DNA from: JALOLG01 sp963776935
GTDB taxonomy: Bacteria > Actinomycetota > Acidimicrobiia > Acidimicrobiales > Ilumatobacteraceae
DNA length: 64,000 nt
Direction of reading: 5' to 3'
Assembly: GCA_963776935.1 (NCBI GenBank)
Contig: CAVZOP010000011.1
Span: forward strand, 1 to 64,000
Shown: positions 1 through 9,928 of the stretch, one piece after another
How positions within the stretch are numbered: the stretch's first letter is position 1
Layout: every line of letters begins with the position of its first letter
The notes under the pieces: generated by a model
Told to the model about the DNA's origin: nothing
The model's input: only the letters and a program-made list of their open reading frames with translations
Database searches by the model: none
Translations under genes and position numbers: made by a program

Positions 1-3000
1 CTCGGCGATGCGCAACGGCACCGAGTTCACGCACAGAGATCCGGTCCGCCGTCGCGGAACTTCATCCGCTGATCGGACAGGGTGCCGGCGTACACGGTCA
101 CGGTCTGGGGCACCGAGATCCACGTGTCGTCCGCGCCCAGCGCCCGGTCGCCGCCACGGTCGGCGACACAGTCGGAGTAGGTGAGCACCGTGTACGTGTC
201 GTCGCCTTCGACCTCATCTTCGTTCTTGTCCCAAACGGTGAGGACGTCACCGATGACGTTGTACGTGTACAGCGTCGTGAGCACCTGTTGGTGGTCGTTG
301 ACGTCGAACATGGTCATCGACTCGACCATCAGACGCGGTGACAACGCCGTGTTGAACAACAGCAGCCGCTCGGGTGTGGCGACCGCCGGCAGGTTCGTCA
401 CCGGGTCGCCGTAAGCGACGTTCGGTCCGCCCGGAACGGCGCCGTGCGGGTTGGCGTTGACGAACTGCATAGTCGAACGTCGAGCGCCTCGCCAGGTGCT
501 TGGGCGCGCCCACCGGGTGCTCGAACATCTCCTCCTTGATGAGCGTGCCGGTCTCCGACGGGTTGCCGTTCAGATAGGTCGCGCTCGAACGAGCGCACCA
601 CCTGCGCCGTTCTCGTTCAGCTGCTCTTCGATGATCGACGTGAACCCGAGCTGCTCGCGCAGCAGCGGATCCCACCGCTCGCCGTCGTATGCGAACCGCC
701 GGCGCTGGACATCGGGGCCGTCGCCGGCGCGTCCGTCGTCGAACTCGACGGTCTTCATCACCCAGATCGATTCGGGGTTCGTCGGGGTGTTGCCGAGTGC
801 GCTCGTAGTCCAGGCGGATCTGGCCGCCCAGCGGGTTCGTGACCGATTCGAGCATGTTCGTGCGGCCTCGCTGGTTGAGGCGCACCTCGACGTCCTCGTA
901 TCCGGTGCTCTTCACGGCGTCGCTCCAGCCGTCACCGTTCATGTCGACCATCTGGATCTGGGTGGTCTGACGGTCGTAGCCGCCGTGCACACCGGGGTTG
1001 ATGACGATGTAACAGGCGACGACGCAGATCGGGCCGATGTAGATGCTGAAGTCCACGCCGCCCGACGAGGCCGGTCGACCGTGACACCTGCATCTGGCCG
1101 GCGGGCGAACGCGGATCGTCGTTGCTCTGCCGAGGTGCGGCGTCGAGCGACACCTCGCCGTCGGGGAAGTCGCCGTACGCGATCTCGGGGCGCACCATGC
1201 CGTCGGCGGACCCGAAGATCGTCTGCGGCTCGGACTTCGGTCGTCGGTGTTGTTCATGCGGTCCGGGACACCGTCACCGTCGATGTCCGCCCAGTCGAAC
1301 AGCGAGGAACCGACGCCTTCGTTGTAGGCGACGCCACCGCCGAACTCGTAGGCGTTCAACTGGAAACCGACCGACAGCGACCCGGCCAGGTCCTTGTTCG
1401 CCGCAGTCCGTCCCGTCGACCACTTGACGGCGTCCGAGAACCGGTAGCCGAGGTTGAAGCTCACCCACAGCTCGCCGGACGTGAACGTGTCGACCTGGTC
1501 GGGCATTCCGTCGCCGTTCATGTCATTGTAGGCACGGTCGACCGGTGCGGTCCCGCCCGGGTCAACACCGACGGTCGCATCGGAGCGCCCGCGCGATCTC
1601 GCGTCCCGCCGAAGTCGCCGCCAGTCGACGTCGGGTTCTTCCACTGCGACTGGATGCCGAACCCGAGGCCGATGTTCATGCCACGCGACGACTTCGTCGA
1701 CGTCGGCTCGACGTCGGACCCGGCCGCCGCCGCCGTCGGCGTTCCGGCGAGGACGCTCGTCGACGAGATCGACACCGGCGACGCCGCCGAGGCCGCCGCC
1801 GAGCGACAACGACAGGTCGAACGGGTTGGCGCCATTGGTCGCCGTTGCTGCCAGTCCGCCGCGGGGACCGGTGTACTCGATGCTGGAACCGGAGCGGATG
1901 TCCGGGATAGCCGTCGCCGTTGTAGTCGTCGAAGTCGGTGAGCGCTCGACCGCCACCGGCGGCGGCGCTGAACGATGGCGACCAAGCCGAGCATGAAGTT
2001 GAAGTCGCCCGACAGCGACAGCTTCTGCGGTGCCTTGCGGCCGTTGCGTCGGTAGGCCCGGGATGGCGACGTCGGCGCCGAGGCGGTCTGCCTGCATGTC
2101 GTGGTCCCGTCGCCGTACAGCGTCGCCTTCCCGCCGGAGCGCCAGATCGTCGCGACGTCGCTGCCGGACTGACCCACGGGATGAACGGATACGACGGATC
2201 GAACTTCGGCGTCCCGCCGCCCGTGACGTCCTGTGGTGACGGAGCCGGGTTCGGCGGAACCGCCGTGTCCTCGTCGTAGCCGCTCGGTCTGGGACTCGTG
2301 CTGGAATTGGCTCTCCTTGAGCGGACTCCCGTCACCGTTGGCGTCGGGATGGTCGGCGTTGTAGCCGGCCAGCGCCCAGCCACGGTTGGCGGACGGGAAG
2401 ATCCCGTCGGTGTCCGGCCAGTGCAGCTGCCCGGCATGCTCGGTCGTGCTCGACTTGTCGACGGCGACGTCGTTGCCGTCGCCGTCTTGTTCGGTCTGGG
2501 ACCACTTGAACGTGATCGTCGACGCCGCGAGGTCGACGGCGGCGCCGATGGCGGGGTTGGCGACGCTGACGTCGACGTAGTAGTCGGTGTTCGATTCGCG
2601 GCGTGAAGTCCAAGTCGGCGGCGCCGGCCCAGACGAAGCGCCTGGTTCGAGATCGTCGAAATCGGCTCGCGACCGACGACTGCGTCGTCGAGGGTCTTGA
2701 GGGTGAGCACCGCCGGACTCGACAGCGGGTCGACCGAAGTCAAGGCCGACGCGTCACCGGCGACCTCCACGTGGACCGTGGACGTCTTCGGGGTCTCCAT
2801 CGAGGGTGATCTCACCGGCTCGTACGGTGCGACGTGGTCGGTGCGGGCGAACACGCGCACGTTCGGGACGATCGGGATCTCGTCGGGGATGTCGATGTTG
2901 GCGCCGGCCGGCAGTTGGGACAGGTCCGGCGGGGTGGACGCCGGGCGCGGAGGTGTTGATGTCGACGGAGAACTTCGTCGGGTCGACCGGCGAGTCGCTG

Positions 3001-5797
3001 CGCACGTCGACCTCGACCCAGTCGGTCACGTCGAAGTCGTCGTCGTTGTCCGCGATGCCGTCCTCGCCGGGTCGGTCCCCGGCGCGGTGACGTCGAACGT
3101 GGCGGCGCCGCTGGACGTGCGCTTCGGTCAGCTGGGCGACGGTCAGCACGGTCGTGTTCGGTGATCGCCGCGTTCCCGCGGCCGTGACGGACGAGGACCT
3201 CGAGGTCGTCGGACAGGCCGCCATCGAACGTGGTGACGTCGACCGTGACGGTCAGCGGGCCGGGATCGGTCAGGGCGGTCCGAGCACCCGTGCGACCGAA
3301 GAGCGTGAAGTCCTGCGAGGCGATGTACTGAATCTGACTGCGACCGTTGGCGTCCACCGCTGCGGTGACGCGCGGTGACCTCGTCGGCCTCCACGTAGGT
3401 GATCGTCGGGTCCCACACGACCTCGTCACCGGCGGCATTCTCGATGACGTGGAGCACGGAAGAACACGGCCTCGCCGGCCGCCACGGCGAACGCCTCGTC
3501 GTGGTCCGTGCTCGTTGGCTGCGCCGCCACCGATCACCTCGACCAACTCCTGGACGCCGGCGTGCTCGATCGACACCTGGGCGCCGTCACCGCCGCCTCC
3601 GCCCGGCGGTGAACGCGACGTTGCCTGTGACGCGGATGGTCCCGTCGTGCGGCGCCAGCCAGCGACGCACGGTGTCGATCCGTGGGCTCGTGTTGACGAG
3701 CAGCTCGGCGACCTCGGCGACCGGCGTGTCGGCGTTCGTCGAGTTGAACTCGTCGAGCGGCACCTCGAGTCGGTCGCTCAGCCGGTTCGCGAGCGAGCTG
3801 TCGATGAACGTCGGCGTCCCACCGATCAGCACGTTGAAGAAGACCGTGTGCGCCCCGGCGACGCCGGGCTTGACGAAGTCGACGCGGCCGTCACCGTTGA
3901 CGTCCTCGAAGTACCCGTCACCGAACGAGAACCCGAAACCCCCACCCACCTGGATGGACACGGCCGGGTACGCCTCGAAGTGCAACTGGATCTCAAATCG
4001 CTCGACCGGCCAGTTGCGCAGAGGATCCGAGTCGCTGTGGCGATGCCGAGCTTCACCGACTGCGCCGCACCGAACCACGATCCGTCGCTCGTACCTTGTC
4101 GGCGTCCGTGGCATCGGGACGCCGCAGGTTCTGGCGGTACATCACGCTCGAACCGTCCACGAACACCTTGTCGGGCAGGCTGTCGCCGTTGAGGTCGAGC
4201 AACGTGCTGACGTCGTTGGACTGACCACCGGCGATGTTGAACGAGCCGCCGAACGAGCCCACCTTGCTCGGCATGACCGGGTTGAAGCCGATGTAGGCCC
4301 CGCCGTCTGCCCCGGCACGCCACGACGTCCCGAGCGCCGACTCCGCGGCGATGTTCACCAGTTCGAGTCCGCCGCTCCCCCACGCTCCGTCGACCGACCG
4401 GATGCCCCACTGTCCTCGGACGTCGGACCAAGAACTCCTGCCAGGCGTCACGGCTCGGACCGCCGGTGCCGAACTGGCCGATCCTCGTCGCAGCGACTTG
4501 TCGAACGCCCAGCGTGAACTCGGCTGCCAGCTTCACGTGCACGGTGCCCGCGGGGTCCCCATGGCCCGACGGCCCATGAGCTGGAGCCCGTGGACGGCGT
4601 GTGGGCCGTGGACCGTCCCCCAAGGTCACGACTGCCCTGTTGAATCGGGCCCGGTGTACTGGTACGCCGAGGTGTCCGGACCTGGCCGACCAGGTCGGCC
4701 GGGATCGGCGGAGTCAGCGGCTGGTGACATCGTAGAAGCCGGCCGGCAGGTACTCGACCTTCACTTCCCGCAGCAGGTCACGAGTGACGACCGGCAGACC
4801 GGCGCCAGCGTCGACCTCACGTCGCGCCGCGGCACGTCGCCGGTGACATCGCCGTCGCGGAGGAACGTCACCCGGTACGCCGGTTGGTCGGGCCGCCGTC
4901 GTCCACTGCGAACCCCGTGTAGATGATCTCCCGCAGATACGACGACACACCGATCGCACTTCGGACGCCTGCCCGATCGGCACCCCGGTCAACTCGTCGT
5001 ACGTGAAGCGCACGGCGTTGCCGCTGACGTCCTCGACGTACGTCAGCGCCCACTGGAAGTCGCCGTCCACGCCACCCGGCAGCGCCCGTCGCCGGCGCAG
5101 TGAGGATCGCCGACTCGTCACGAGCGCAGCCGCCCTGGCCGTCGGGCTCGCCGCCGTACCAGCGGTGGTTGCCCTTCGTGTCGGCGACCTCCCAGCAGTA
5201 CGTAGCTCGGGCGTGTCGCCGTGCCGGATGATCAGAGTCGTGGTCGTCCTCGAGTCTGACGAACCCAGTCGGAACGCGGTCCGGCCGTCGCGGTCCTCGA
5301 GGTCGGTGCGGATCGCGTTCGGGAAGAGCCGGTCGCCGTCGAGCTGCGTACGTCTCGGACTCCTTGTCCGCGAGATACCGCGGTGCGCCGAACTCGGTGT
5401 CGACCGTGACCGCACCCACCGACAAATCCCACCCGGTGCCGACCCAGCCGCTGCCAGCCGCCCGAGTCGTACGTGAGCGCGAGATCCGGCGCGACACCAG
5501 CACGGCCGGGCGGCACCGTCATCGGATGGGCGAGACTCGCGCCGCCGTCCGCATCCGCCTTCGGCGGCTGGATCAGCCCCAGCGCCTCGGTCGGGTCGCC
5601 GTACTGCAACTCCGTCAGATCGAGATCACCGAGGTTCGACGGCGTCGTCGACGGGACGTCATCGAGAACCCCGTCGACGGATCGGCGACGACAACGTCCG
5701 AGCCGATCGCGACGACTGCGATCGCGGCACTCGCGAACAACGACAGGACAACCGCGACGACCGCGCTCCGGCGACCCAACGCCCGAACGGGCACCAT
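1..5797 (-). pseudogene. SpvB/TcdB-like toxin-complex (Tc B-type) protein, multiply frameshifted, 3' end beyond the window
   Basis: A single long protein can be followed down the minus strand only by changing frame many times, roughly every 100 to 500 bases. It opens with a hydrophobic segment (GRRSAVVAVVLSLFASAAIA). An SpvB-like N-terminal domain follows, with PMTVPPGRAGVAPDLALTYD, then GSGWVGTGWDLSVGAVTVDT and GNHRWYGG. After that come repeated FG-GAP/VCBS-type calcium motifs such as DLNGDSLPDKV, DVNGDGRVDFVKPG, DIDGDGVPDRMN, DMNGDGMPDQVD and DMNGDGWSDAVK, then a TcdB-middle-like stretch (NPLGGQIRLDYERT). This is the order seen in Tc toxin B subunits and SpvB proteins, which are secreted or injected toxins with a beta-propeller. 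The stop codon near base 27 is probably another frame break, since the neighbouring frame stays open to base 1. The start at 5797 is chosen for the hydrophobic leader. Whether this is a dead gene or a badly sequenced live one cannot be decided here. Confidence 0.75.
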
Positions 5798-6015
5798 CAA
5801 CCCCGCCACGAACCCGACCACGACACCCCGTCGCACATTGCCCGTCCGGACACAAGCACGGCGGCCTGATCCAACACCACTCGTCAGTGACACTGTCGTC
5901 CCCTGTCTATCGGTTGAACGGACCGCGTCACCCAAGAAGCCACGCCCGCTTCGTCCGTGGCTTGCCCACGACAAGTGAGAGATCGTCTGAAGGAGCGGTT
6001 TCCTTACAGCAGATT

Positions 6016-6553
6016 TCACGGGGAGTTGTCATTCGACCGCGCTTTGTGCAGAACTGTCGGTCCCTCCACTAGCGTGCGCGATTGATGCGGGCGGACGGGG
6101 ACGATGGGCGGGCGTTCGCGGACGCGCTCGTTGCCGCGCGGCATCTCGTAGCGCTTCCAACGCCGGTCATGAGCCTTGTGGCGCTGGTTGGCTGGGAGCC
6201 GGTTGAGTTCGAGGCGTTTGAGGATCCGCCACACCCCCGAGCTCGAGATCCTCGTGATAGCGCTTGAGGTACATCGAGATCTTGGTCGGCCCGAAGTGGT
6301 AGTGCTGGCGCAGGTAGACGATCTTGCCGACGACGTCGGTGTGCGTCGCCAGTGGGCTGTGATGCGCGCGGTGCGACCGCTCGCGTAACCCGTCGAGACC
6401 TTCGGCGTCGTAGCGGCGCTTCCAGGTGTACAAGCACTGGCGGGTGATCCCGTAGTAGCGGCACGTGGCCGACACGTTGCCGGTCACTTCCTCAGCGTGC
6501 TGCAGGATCGCCAGACGCCGGCGGGCCCGTCGGATCAGTTGTTGTTCGGTCAT
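6016..6553 (-). mobile_element. IS481-type transposase remnant, N-terminal part only
   Basis: The first ~100 residues read as the helix-turn-helix half of an IS481/IS3-like transposase, with NVSATCRYYGITRQCLYTWK, RYDAEGLDGLRERSHRAHHS and the FGPTKISMYLKRYHE region. A +1 break near 6240 moves the match to the next frame (WRILKRLELNRLPANQRHK, RRWKRYE). The similarity then stops, and no DDE catalytic core is found before the toxin-like gene. I could not identify terminal inverted repeats or a target duplication. The element is therefore a truncated, inactive remnant. Its position directly upstream of the toxin-like gene suggests this end of the window is accessory DNA. Confidence 0.7.
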
Positions 6554-6654
6554 CAGGTCTGCCTCTCACGAGACGACCCGAGTGTCAACGATCTCCGTCA
6601 GTTCTAGAGAGTGGTTCAGTCCAGAAAGGCCCGTCTGACCAGCTTGTTTACCGA

Positions 6655-6726
6655 GCCCAGAGTGGGAATTGAACCCACGACCTACGCATTACGAGTGCGT
6701 TGCTCTACCGACTGAGCTATCTGGGC
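6655..6726 (-). tRNA. tRNA-Thr (anticodon CGT)
   Basis: The reverse complement folds into a standard 72-nt cloverleaf. The acceptor stem pairs GCCCAGA with TCTGGGC. The D arm is GCTC/GAGC. The anticodon stem ACGCA/TGCGT closes the loop CTCGTAA, placing CGT at positions 34-36, which reads the threonine codon ACG. The T arm GTGGG/CCCAC encloses TTCAATT. The CCA end is not encoded. It lies just downstream of holB in the same orientation, separated by a palindromic repeat. Confidence 0.95.
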
Positions 6727-6763
6727 GGAACCGCCAGATCCTACCGGCACCGCCTCACCCCAC

Positions 6764-6828
6764 CCCTCCCCGTTCTGTCTGCGCCATCCGTCGTTCCGCC
6801 GCGTTTCAGGCAGACAGAACGGGGAGGG
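6764..6828. repeat. dispersed palindrome, copy 1 (holB 3' end)
   Basis: The arms CCCTCCCCGTTCTGTCTG (6764-6781) and its exact complement (6811-6828) enclose a 29-nt loop. The second arm runs into holB and encodes its last residues and stop codon. It is one of seven related elements in the window that share GTTCTGTCTG and all abut a stop codon. The likely role is a bidirectional terminator or REP-like element. Confidence 0.8.
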
Positions 6829-7855
6829 ACCACAGCAGGGACTGGAGGAGGAGCGGCTCGTTGGGGTTTCGCTCGAGGGCCTCGATCGCCTCGTGGATGT
6901 GGGTGACGGCGGCGGCGACCCCGGCCGGGCGTTCGATCGTGCCCGCGACCAGCGCGTCGCGGTAGGAACCGGCGAGCACCGACAGTCCGTGGCGCAGCTC
7001 GTCGGTGCGGTGGCGTCGGAGCTCGCGCTTGTGGCGCTCGTCGAGCGTCTTCTTGCCGCTGCCGCGTTCACCGAAGCGCTCGATCCGCTCGTCGAGCGCC
7101 GTCACCTCGGCCGCGTGACGCTCGGCGAGCGGACGGGCCGCGCTGTCGATCAGGCCGAGCAACTCGTCGACGAGACGCATCACGGTGGCGCCGTTGCCGT
7201 CGAGATCCGACGGGACGGACGCGAACGCCCGCCGGCGTTCGACCAGGTCGGGGTCGGCGGCGAGCAGGCGCGCCCGGTCGAGGTCGCCGGTGGCCGAGCG
7301 TGCCGCATCGGCGGCCGCCTCCTCGGCGACCCCCTCGCTGACGAGTCGCTCGACGATCACGTCGTCGTCGATCGAGCGGAACTCGATCCGCGCGCACCGC
7401 GACGAGATCGTCACCAGGTCGGCAGGCACGAAATCGGCGAGGACGATGAAGATCGTCGACGGCGGGGGTTCCTCGATCGTCTTCAGCAGCAGCGCCGCGC
7501 CCTCGGGTCGCAGCAGATGGAACTCGGCGAGGATCAGCACCTTGCGGTCACTCTCGATCGGCGCCAGCGACGAGAGGCGCACGATCTCGCGGGCCTGCTC
7601 GGCCGAGATCGCCGGTCCGACTCGTTCGATCTCCCTGATGTCGGGATGCACGCCGGCCAGCGCGAGTCGGGCGTCGCGGCTGTCGGGGTCGTCGACGCCA
7701 CCGATCAGCAGCGCCGCGAACGCCCGCGCCGCCTGCTTCTTCGTCGAGCCCGACGGTCCGACGAACAGGTACGCGTGCACGGGCTGGGCGACCGCACGGG
7801 TGAGGCGTTCGACGGCGCGGGGCTGCCCGACGACCGCGTCCCACACGCTCGACAT
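6806..7855 (-). CDS. holB: DNA polymerase III delta' subunit
   Basis: This is a clamp-loader ATPase-fold subunit of about 349 residues. The N-terminus VVGQPRAVERLTRAVAQPVH and the P-loop-like GPSGSTKKQAARAFAALL (about residue 33) match HolB. So do the sensor-1 region EGAALLLKTIEEPPPSTIFI and VPADLVTISSRCARIEF. The SRC motif (arginine finger) of DnaX/HolB proteins is present. The expected P-loop lysine is seen in a GSTKKQ context, a relaxed form common in delta', which need not hydrolyse ATP. The ATG start overlaps the tmk stop codon (TGATG), so the two are probably translationally coupled. Gene order topA, tmk, holB is usual in actinobacteria. The C-terminal residues come from a dispersed palindrome. 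Confidence 0.9.
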   Translation of the reverse strand: MSSVWDAVVGQPRAVERLTRAVAQPVHAYLFVGPSGSTKKQAARAFAALLIGGVDDPDSRDARLALAGVHPDIREIERVGPAISAEQAREIVRLSSLAPIESDRKVLILAEFHLLRPEGAALLLKTIEEPPPSTIFIVLADFVPADLVTISSRCARIEFRSIDDDVIVERLVSEGVAEEAAADAARSATGDLDRARLLAADPDLVERRRAFASVPSDLDGNGATVMRLVDELLGLIDSAARPLAERHAAEVTALDERIERFGERGSGKKTLDERHKRELRRHRTDELRHGLSVLAGSYRDALVAGTIERPAGVAAAVTHIHEAIEALERNPNEPLLLQSLLWSLPVLSA

Positions 7856-8464
7856 CAGACCCCCAACCGGTCTTGGACGATCGCCCGAATCGCTCTCCCG
7901 ACGACGGCCTCCGAACGACTGGCGTCGACGGTCGTCCAGTGCTCGGGATCGGCGGCGGCCATCGCCGCGAATCCACGCCGCGACCCTGGTGTGGAAGTCG
8001 GTGCCGGCACGTTCGAAACGGTCGAGATGGCGCGACCTCATGCGGTTGGCGATCACCTTGGTGGGGACGTCGAGCAGCACCACGAGGTCGGGCCACGTGC
8101 CGCGGATGGCCCAGTCGTTGATCGACCGCAACTCCTCGATCGGCAACTCGCGCCCGTAGCCCTGGTACGCGAGCGACGAGTACACGCTGCGATCGCTCAC
8201 GACGTGGCGCCCGGCGTCGAGGGCCGGGCGGACGACCTCGGCCACGTGCTGGGCCCGGTCGGCGGCAACCACCAGCGACTCGGCCCGGGCGTCGAACTCG
8301 GTCACCGTCACATCGTGGAGGATGGTCCGCAGGCGCTCACCGATCGGAGTTCCGCCCGTCTCGCGTGTGAGCACGGCGCCGATCGCGTCGGCCAGCCGCT
8401 TCGCCTGGGTGCTCTTGCCGCAACCCTCTGGCCCTTCGAGGGCGATGTAGACCGGCGGCGACAT
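7855..8464 (-). CDS. tmk: thymidylate kinase (dTMP kinase), one frameshift near the 3' end
   Basis: It phosphorylates dTMP to dTDP for DNA synthesis. The P-loop EGPEGCGKSTQAKRLADAI is at the N-terminus. The DRSVYSSLAYQG segment carries the DR(Y/S) and SSLAYQG motifs. A lid region with RSRHLDRFERAGTDFH follows. After VAA (near 7985) one extra base shifts the frame. Removing it gives GFAAMAAADPEHW and a normal C-terminus ending in QDRLGV, with the stop overlapping the holB start. Corrected length is about 203 residues, typical for the family. Uncorrected, the gene would read into holB as a false fusion. I regard the break as a sequencing error because the downstream frame is perfectly conserved. 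Confidence 0.88.
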
Positions 8465-8522
8465 CGGATGATCACCCTAGGCCGACGAGCGCCGGCAGAG
8501 TCAGCTGACAGAGCGCCAGTCG

Positions 8523-9086
8523 TCAGCCGGGCGGCGGGGGCGGCGGGGGCGGCGGGGGCGGAGGGGGTGGCGGTGGCGGCGGCGTCTCCGACACGGGAGG
8601 TGGGTCCATCGGGCGTGGCGGGTCGGGATCCGGCACGTCGGCCAGCGCGTCGGCGTGCGCCTCGGCGGCGGAATCGTCGGTGGGAACGTCGGCGGTCGGA
8701 AGGGGGGCCGGGGGCGACGTGTCGATGTCGAGCGGTTCCACATCGAGCGGCTGGATGATGAGGGGCTCGGTGCCAGGCGGGACCGGTGGTGACGGCGGGA
8801 CGGGCCCGGCATCCCAGTCGGGTCGCGTCGTGACCTCGGTCTGTCGCCACGGCGGGTCCCCTTTGGGCTTCTTCGCCGGACCGAGCGTGCTCCACAGGAT
8901 GCCGACGAGGATGCCACCGGCGAGCACGATCGCGGCCCACGCCAGGTCGAGCGGGATGATCTTCAGCAGGATCGCGATCACGCTGGCGCCGAGCCCGACG
9001 AGGATCCCCCACAGGATCCCGCGGATCGGATGCGCCTTCCTGATCGGCACCGCGGTCCTCGTCGTGGTCGTGGACGTGGGTTGCAT
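8523..9086 (-). CDS. membrane protein with polyproline C-terminus, function unknown
   Basis: The protein has about 187 residues. A short Thr-rich N-terminus (TSTTTTRTAVP) is followed by two closely spaced membrane segments: ILWGILVGLGASVIAILLKI and LAWAAIVLAGGILVGILWS. The rest is a cytoplasmic or periplasmic tail rich in Pro, Asp and Glu, ending in 18 consecutive prolines and one glycine. The chosen ATG follows a good ribosome site (AGGGGTGAG) and starts 5 nt after the stop of the preceding gene, so the two form a pair. No family is recognised. The proline run is encoded by a (GGC/GGG)-rich simple repeat and is probably length-variable. It should need EF-P for translation. Confidence 0.6.
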   Translation of the reverse strand: MQPTSTTTTRTAVPIRKAHPIRGILWGILVGLGASVIAILLKIIPLDLAWAAIVLAGGILVGILWSTLGPAKKPKGDPPWRQTEVTTRPDWDAGPVPPSPPVPPGTEPLIIQPLDVEPLDIDTSPPAPLPTADVPTDDSAAEAHADALADVPDPDPPRPMDPPPVSETPPPPPPPPPPPPPPPPPPG

Positions 9087-9091
9087 GTCGC

Positions 9092-9859
9092 TCACCCCTG
9101 CTTCCATGTCATCGCCGGCCGGGCATTGAACAGCAGTCCGAGCAACCCACCGGCGAACAGGGCGATCGCCGCGATGCCGACCGGGTCGGTGAGACCGTTC
9201 CCCATGAACTCGACGTGACCCTTGCCGTCGCAGTTCCCGATGTTGGTCGACGTGAGGTGGCCCGTCACCTCCGCGTTGGCCGAGAACTTCACCGGTAGGT
9301 CGTCGTCCAGGTCGACCAACCCGGAGTTCCGATTCTCGCCGTTCGGGTTGGGGTCGCCGCCGGAATCAAGGCTGATGCCAGACGTCTTGATCTCCCACTC
9401 GTGATCCCGCGGGCCGTCGCCCTCGTGCGGCATGAAGCCGTAGTAGACGACGACACCCCGCGTGTCGACCTTGAAGCGATTGCTGCTCGTGAACGCCTGC
9501 CCGCCGTCGAGCAGGTCGACGGGCGGGTTGTCGTCACCGAAGTCGGCGGCCGCGTCGAGGAGCTCGCCGTCCTCGTCGTACGAGTAGGCGAAGCCGCCGC
9601 ACACACCGGTGAGCTCACTCCCGGTTCCGAAGTCCTGGGCGGTCGTCGAAGCGCCGTAGGCGGCGGCGAGTTGACCGTACATCGCATCCGCCGCGGTCAG
9701 GTCGTACTCGCCCGGCTCGCTCTCGGGGATCAGCGCCCTCAGCTCGTCGAGGGAAGCGTCGCCACCATCATCGTCCTGGGCACCGGCATGTGACCCGCCC
9801 AGGACGCCGAGCCCGACCACCAACGCGATGCCACCGATCAGACGCGTGCGTCGCATCAT
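9092..9859 (-). CDS. secreted protein with C-terminal membrane anchor, function unknown
   Basis: The signal peptide MMRRTRLIGGIALVVGLGVLGG, ending near AGAQ, is followed by an acidic extracellular region of about 190 residues. That region has two plausible disulphide cysteines (GVCGGF and GNCDGKGH). A C-terminal membrane segment follows (VGIAAIALFAGGLLGLLF) with a short basic end. The start is placed at the second ATG cluster because TTGGGGG lies 5-6 nt upstream. It forms a two-gene unit with the downstream polyproline membrane protein. No domain is recognised, and both may be lineage-specific surface proteins. The flanking genes (topA, tmk-holB) do not hint at a role. Confidence 0.55.
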   Translation of the reverse strand: MMRRTRLIGGIALVVGLGVLGGSHAGAQDDDGGDASLDELRALIPESEPGEYDLTAADAMYGQLAAAYGASTTAQDFGTGSELTGVCGGFAYSYDEDGELLDAAADFGDDNPPVDLLDGGQAFTSSNRFKVDTRGVVVYYGFMPHEGDGPRDHEWEIKTSGISLDSGGDPNPNGENRNSGLVDLDDDLPVKFSANAEVTGHLTSTNIGNCDGKGHVEFMGNGLTDPVGIAAIALFAGGLLGLLFNARPAMTWKQG

Positions 9860-9928
9860 CGAACCCCCAATCATCCGCGCTTGTGATCAAACGCTAACCG
9901 TTCAGGTGACGTGGTCACCGTCTCTCGG

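Noticed and set aside
6554..6654. Terminal inverted repeat of the IS481 remnant (TGTCAACGATCT near 6582).
   Set aside because: The orientation is wrong for the right end of a minus-strand element and no partner end was found on the other side.
6655..6726. tRNA as an integration site for the toxin-like region.
   Set aside because: No integrase gene and no duplicated tRNA 3' end were found in the window, so an island boundary cannot be supported.
6806..8464. A tmk-holB fusion protein.
   Set aside because: The apparent fusion arises from one extra base near 7985. The alternative frame gives a normal tmk C-terminus and a stop overlapping the holB ATG.
6893..8758. A 621-codon open frame on the plus strand opposite tmk/holB, and similarly long plus-strand frames opposite crtI/crtE (23020-25038), the carboxyltransferase region (30052-32905) and oppB/oppA (43641-46163).
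   Set aside because: They are strongly Arg/His/Val-rich, match no family and lie exactly opposite well-conserved genes. High-GC codon use makes such antisense frames common.
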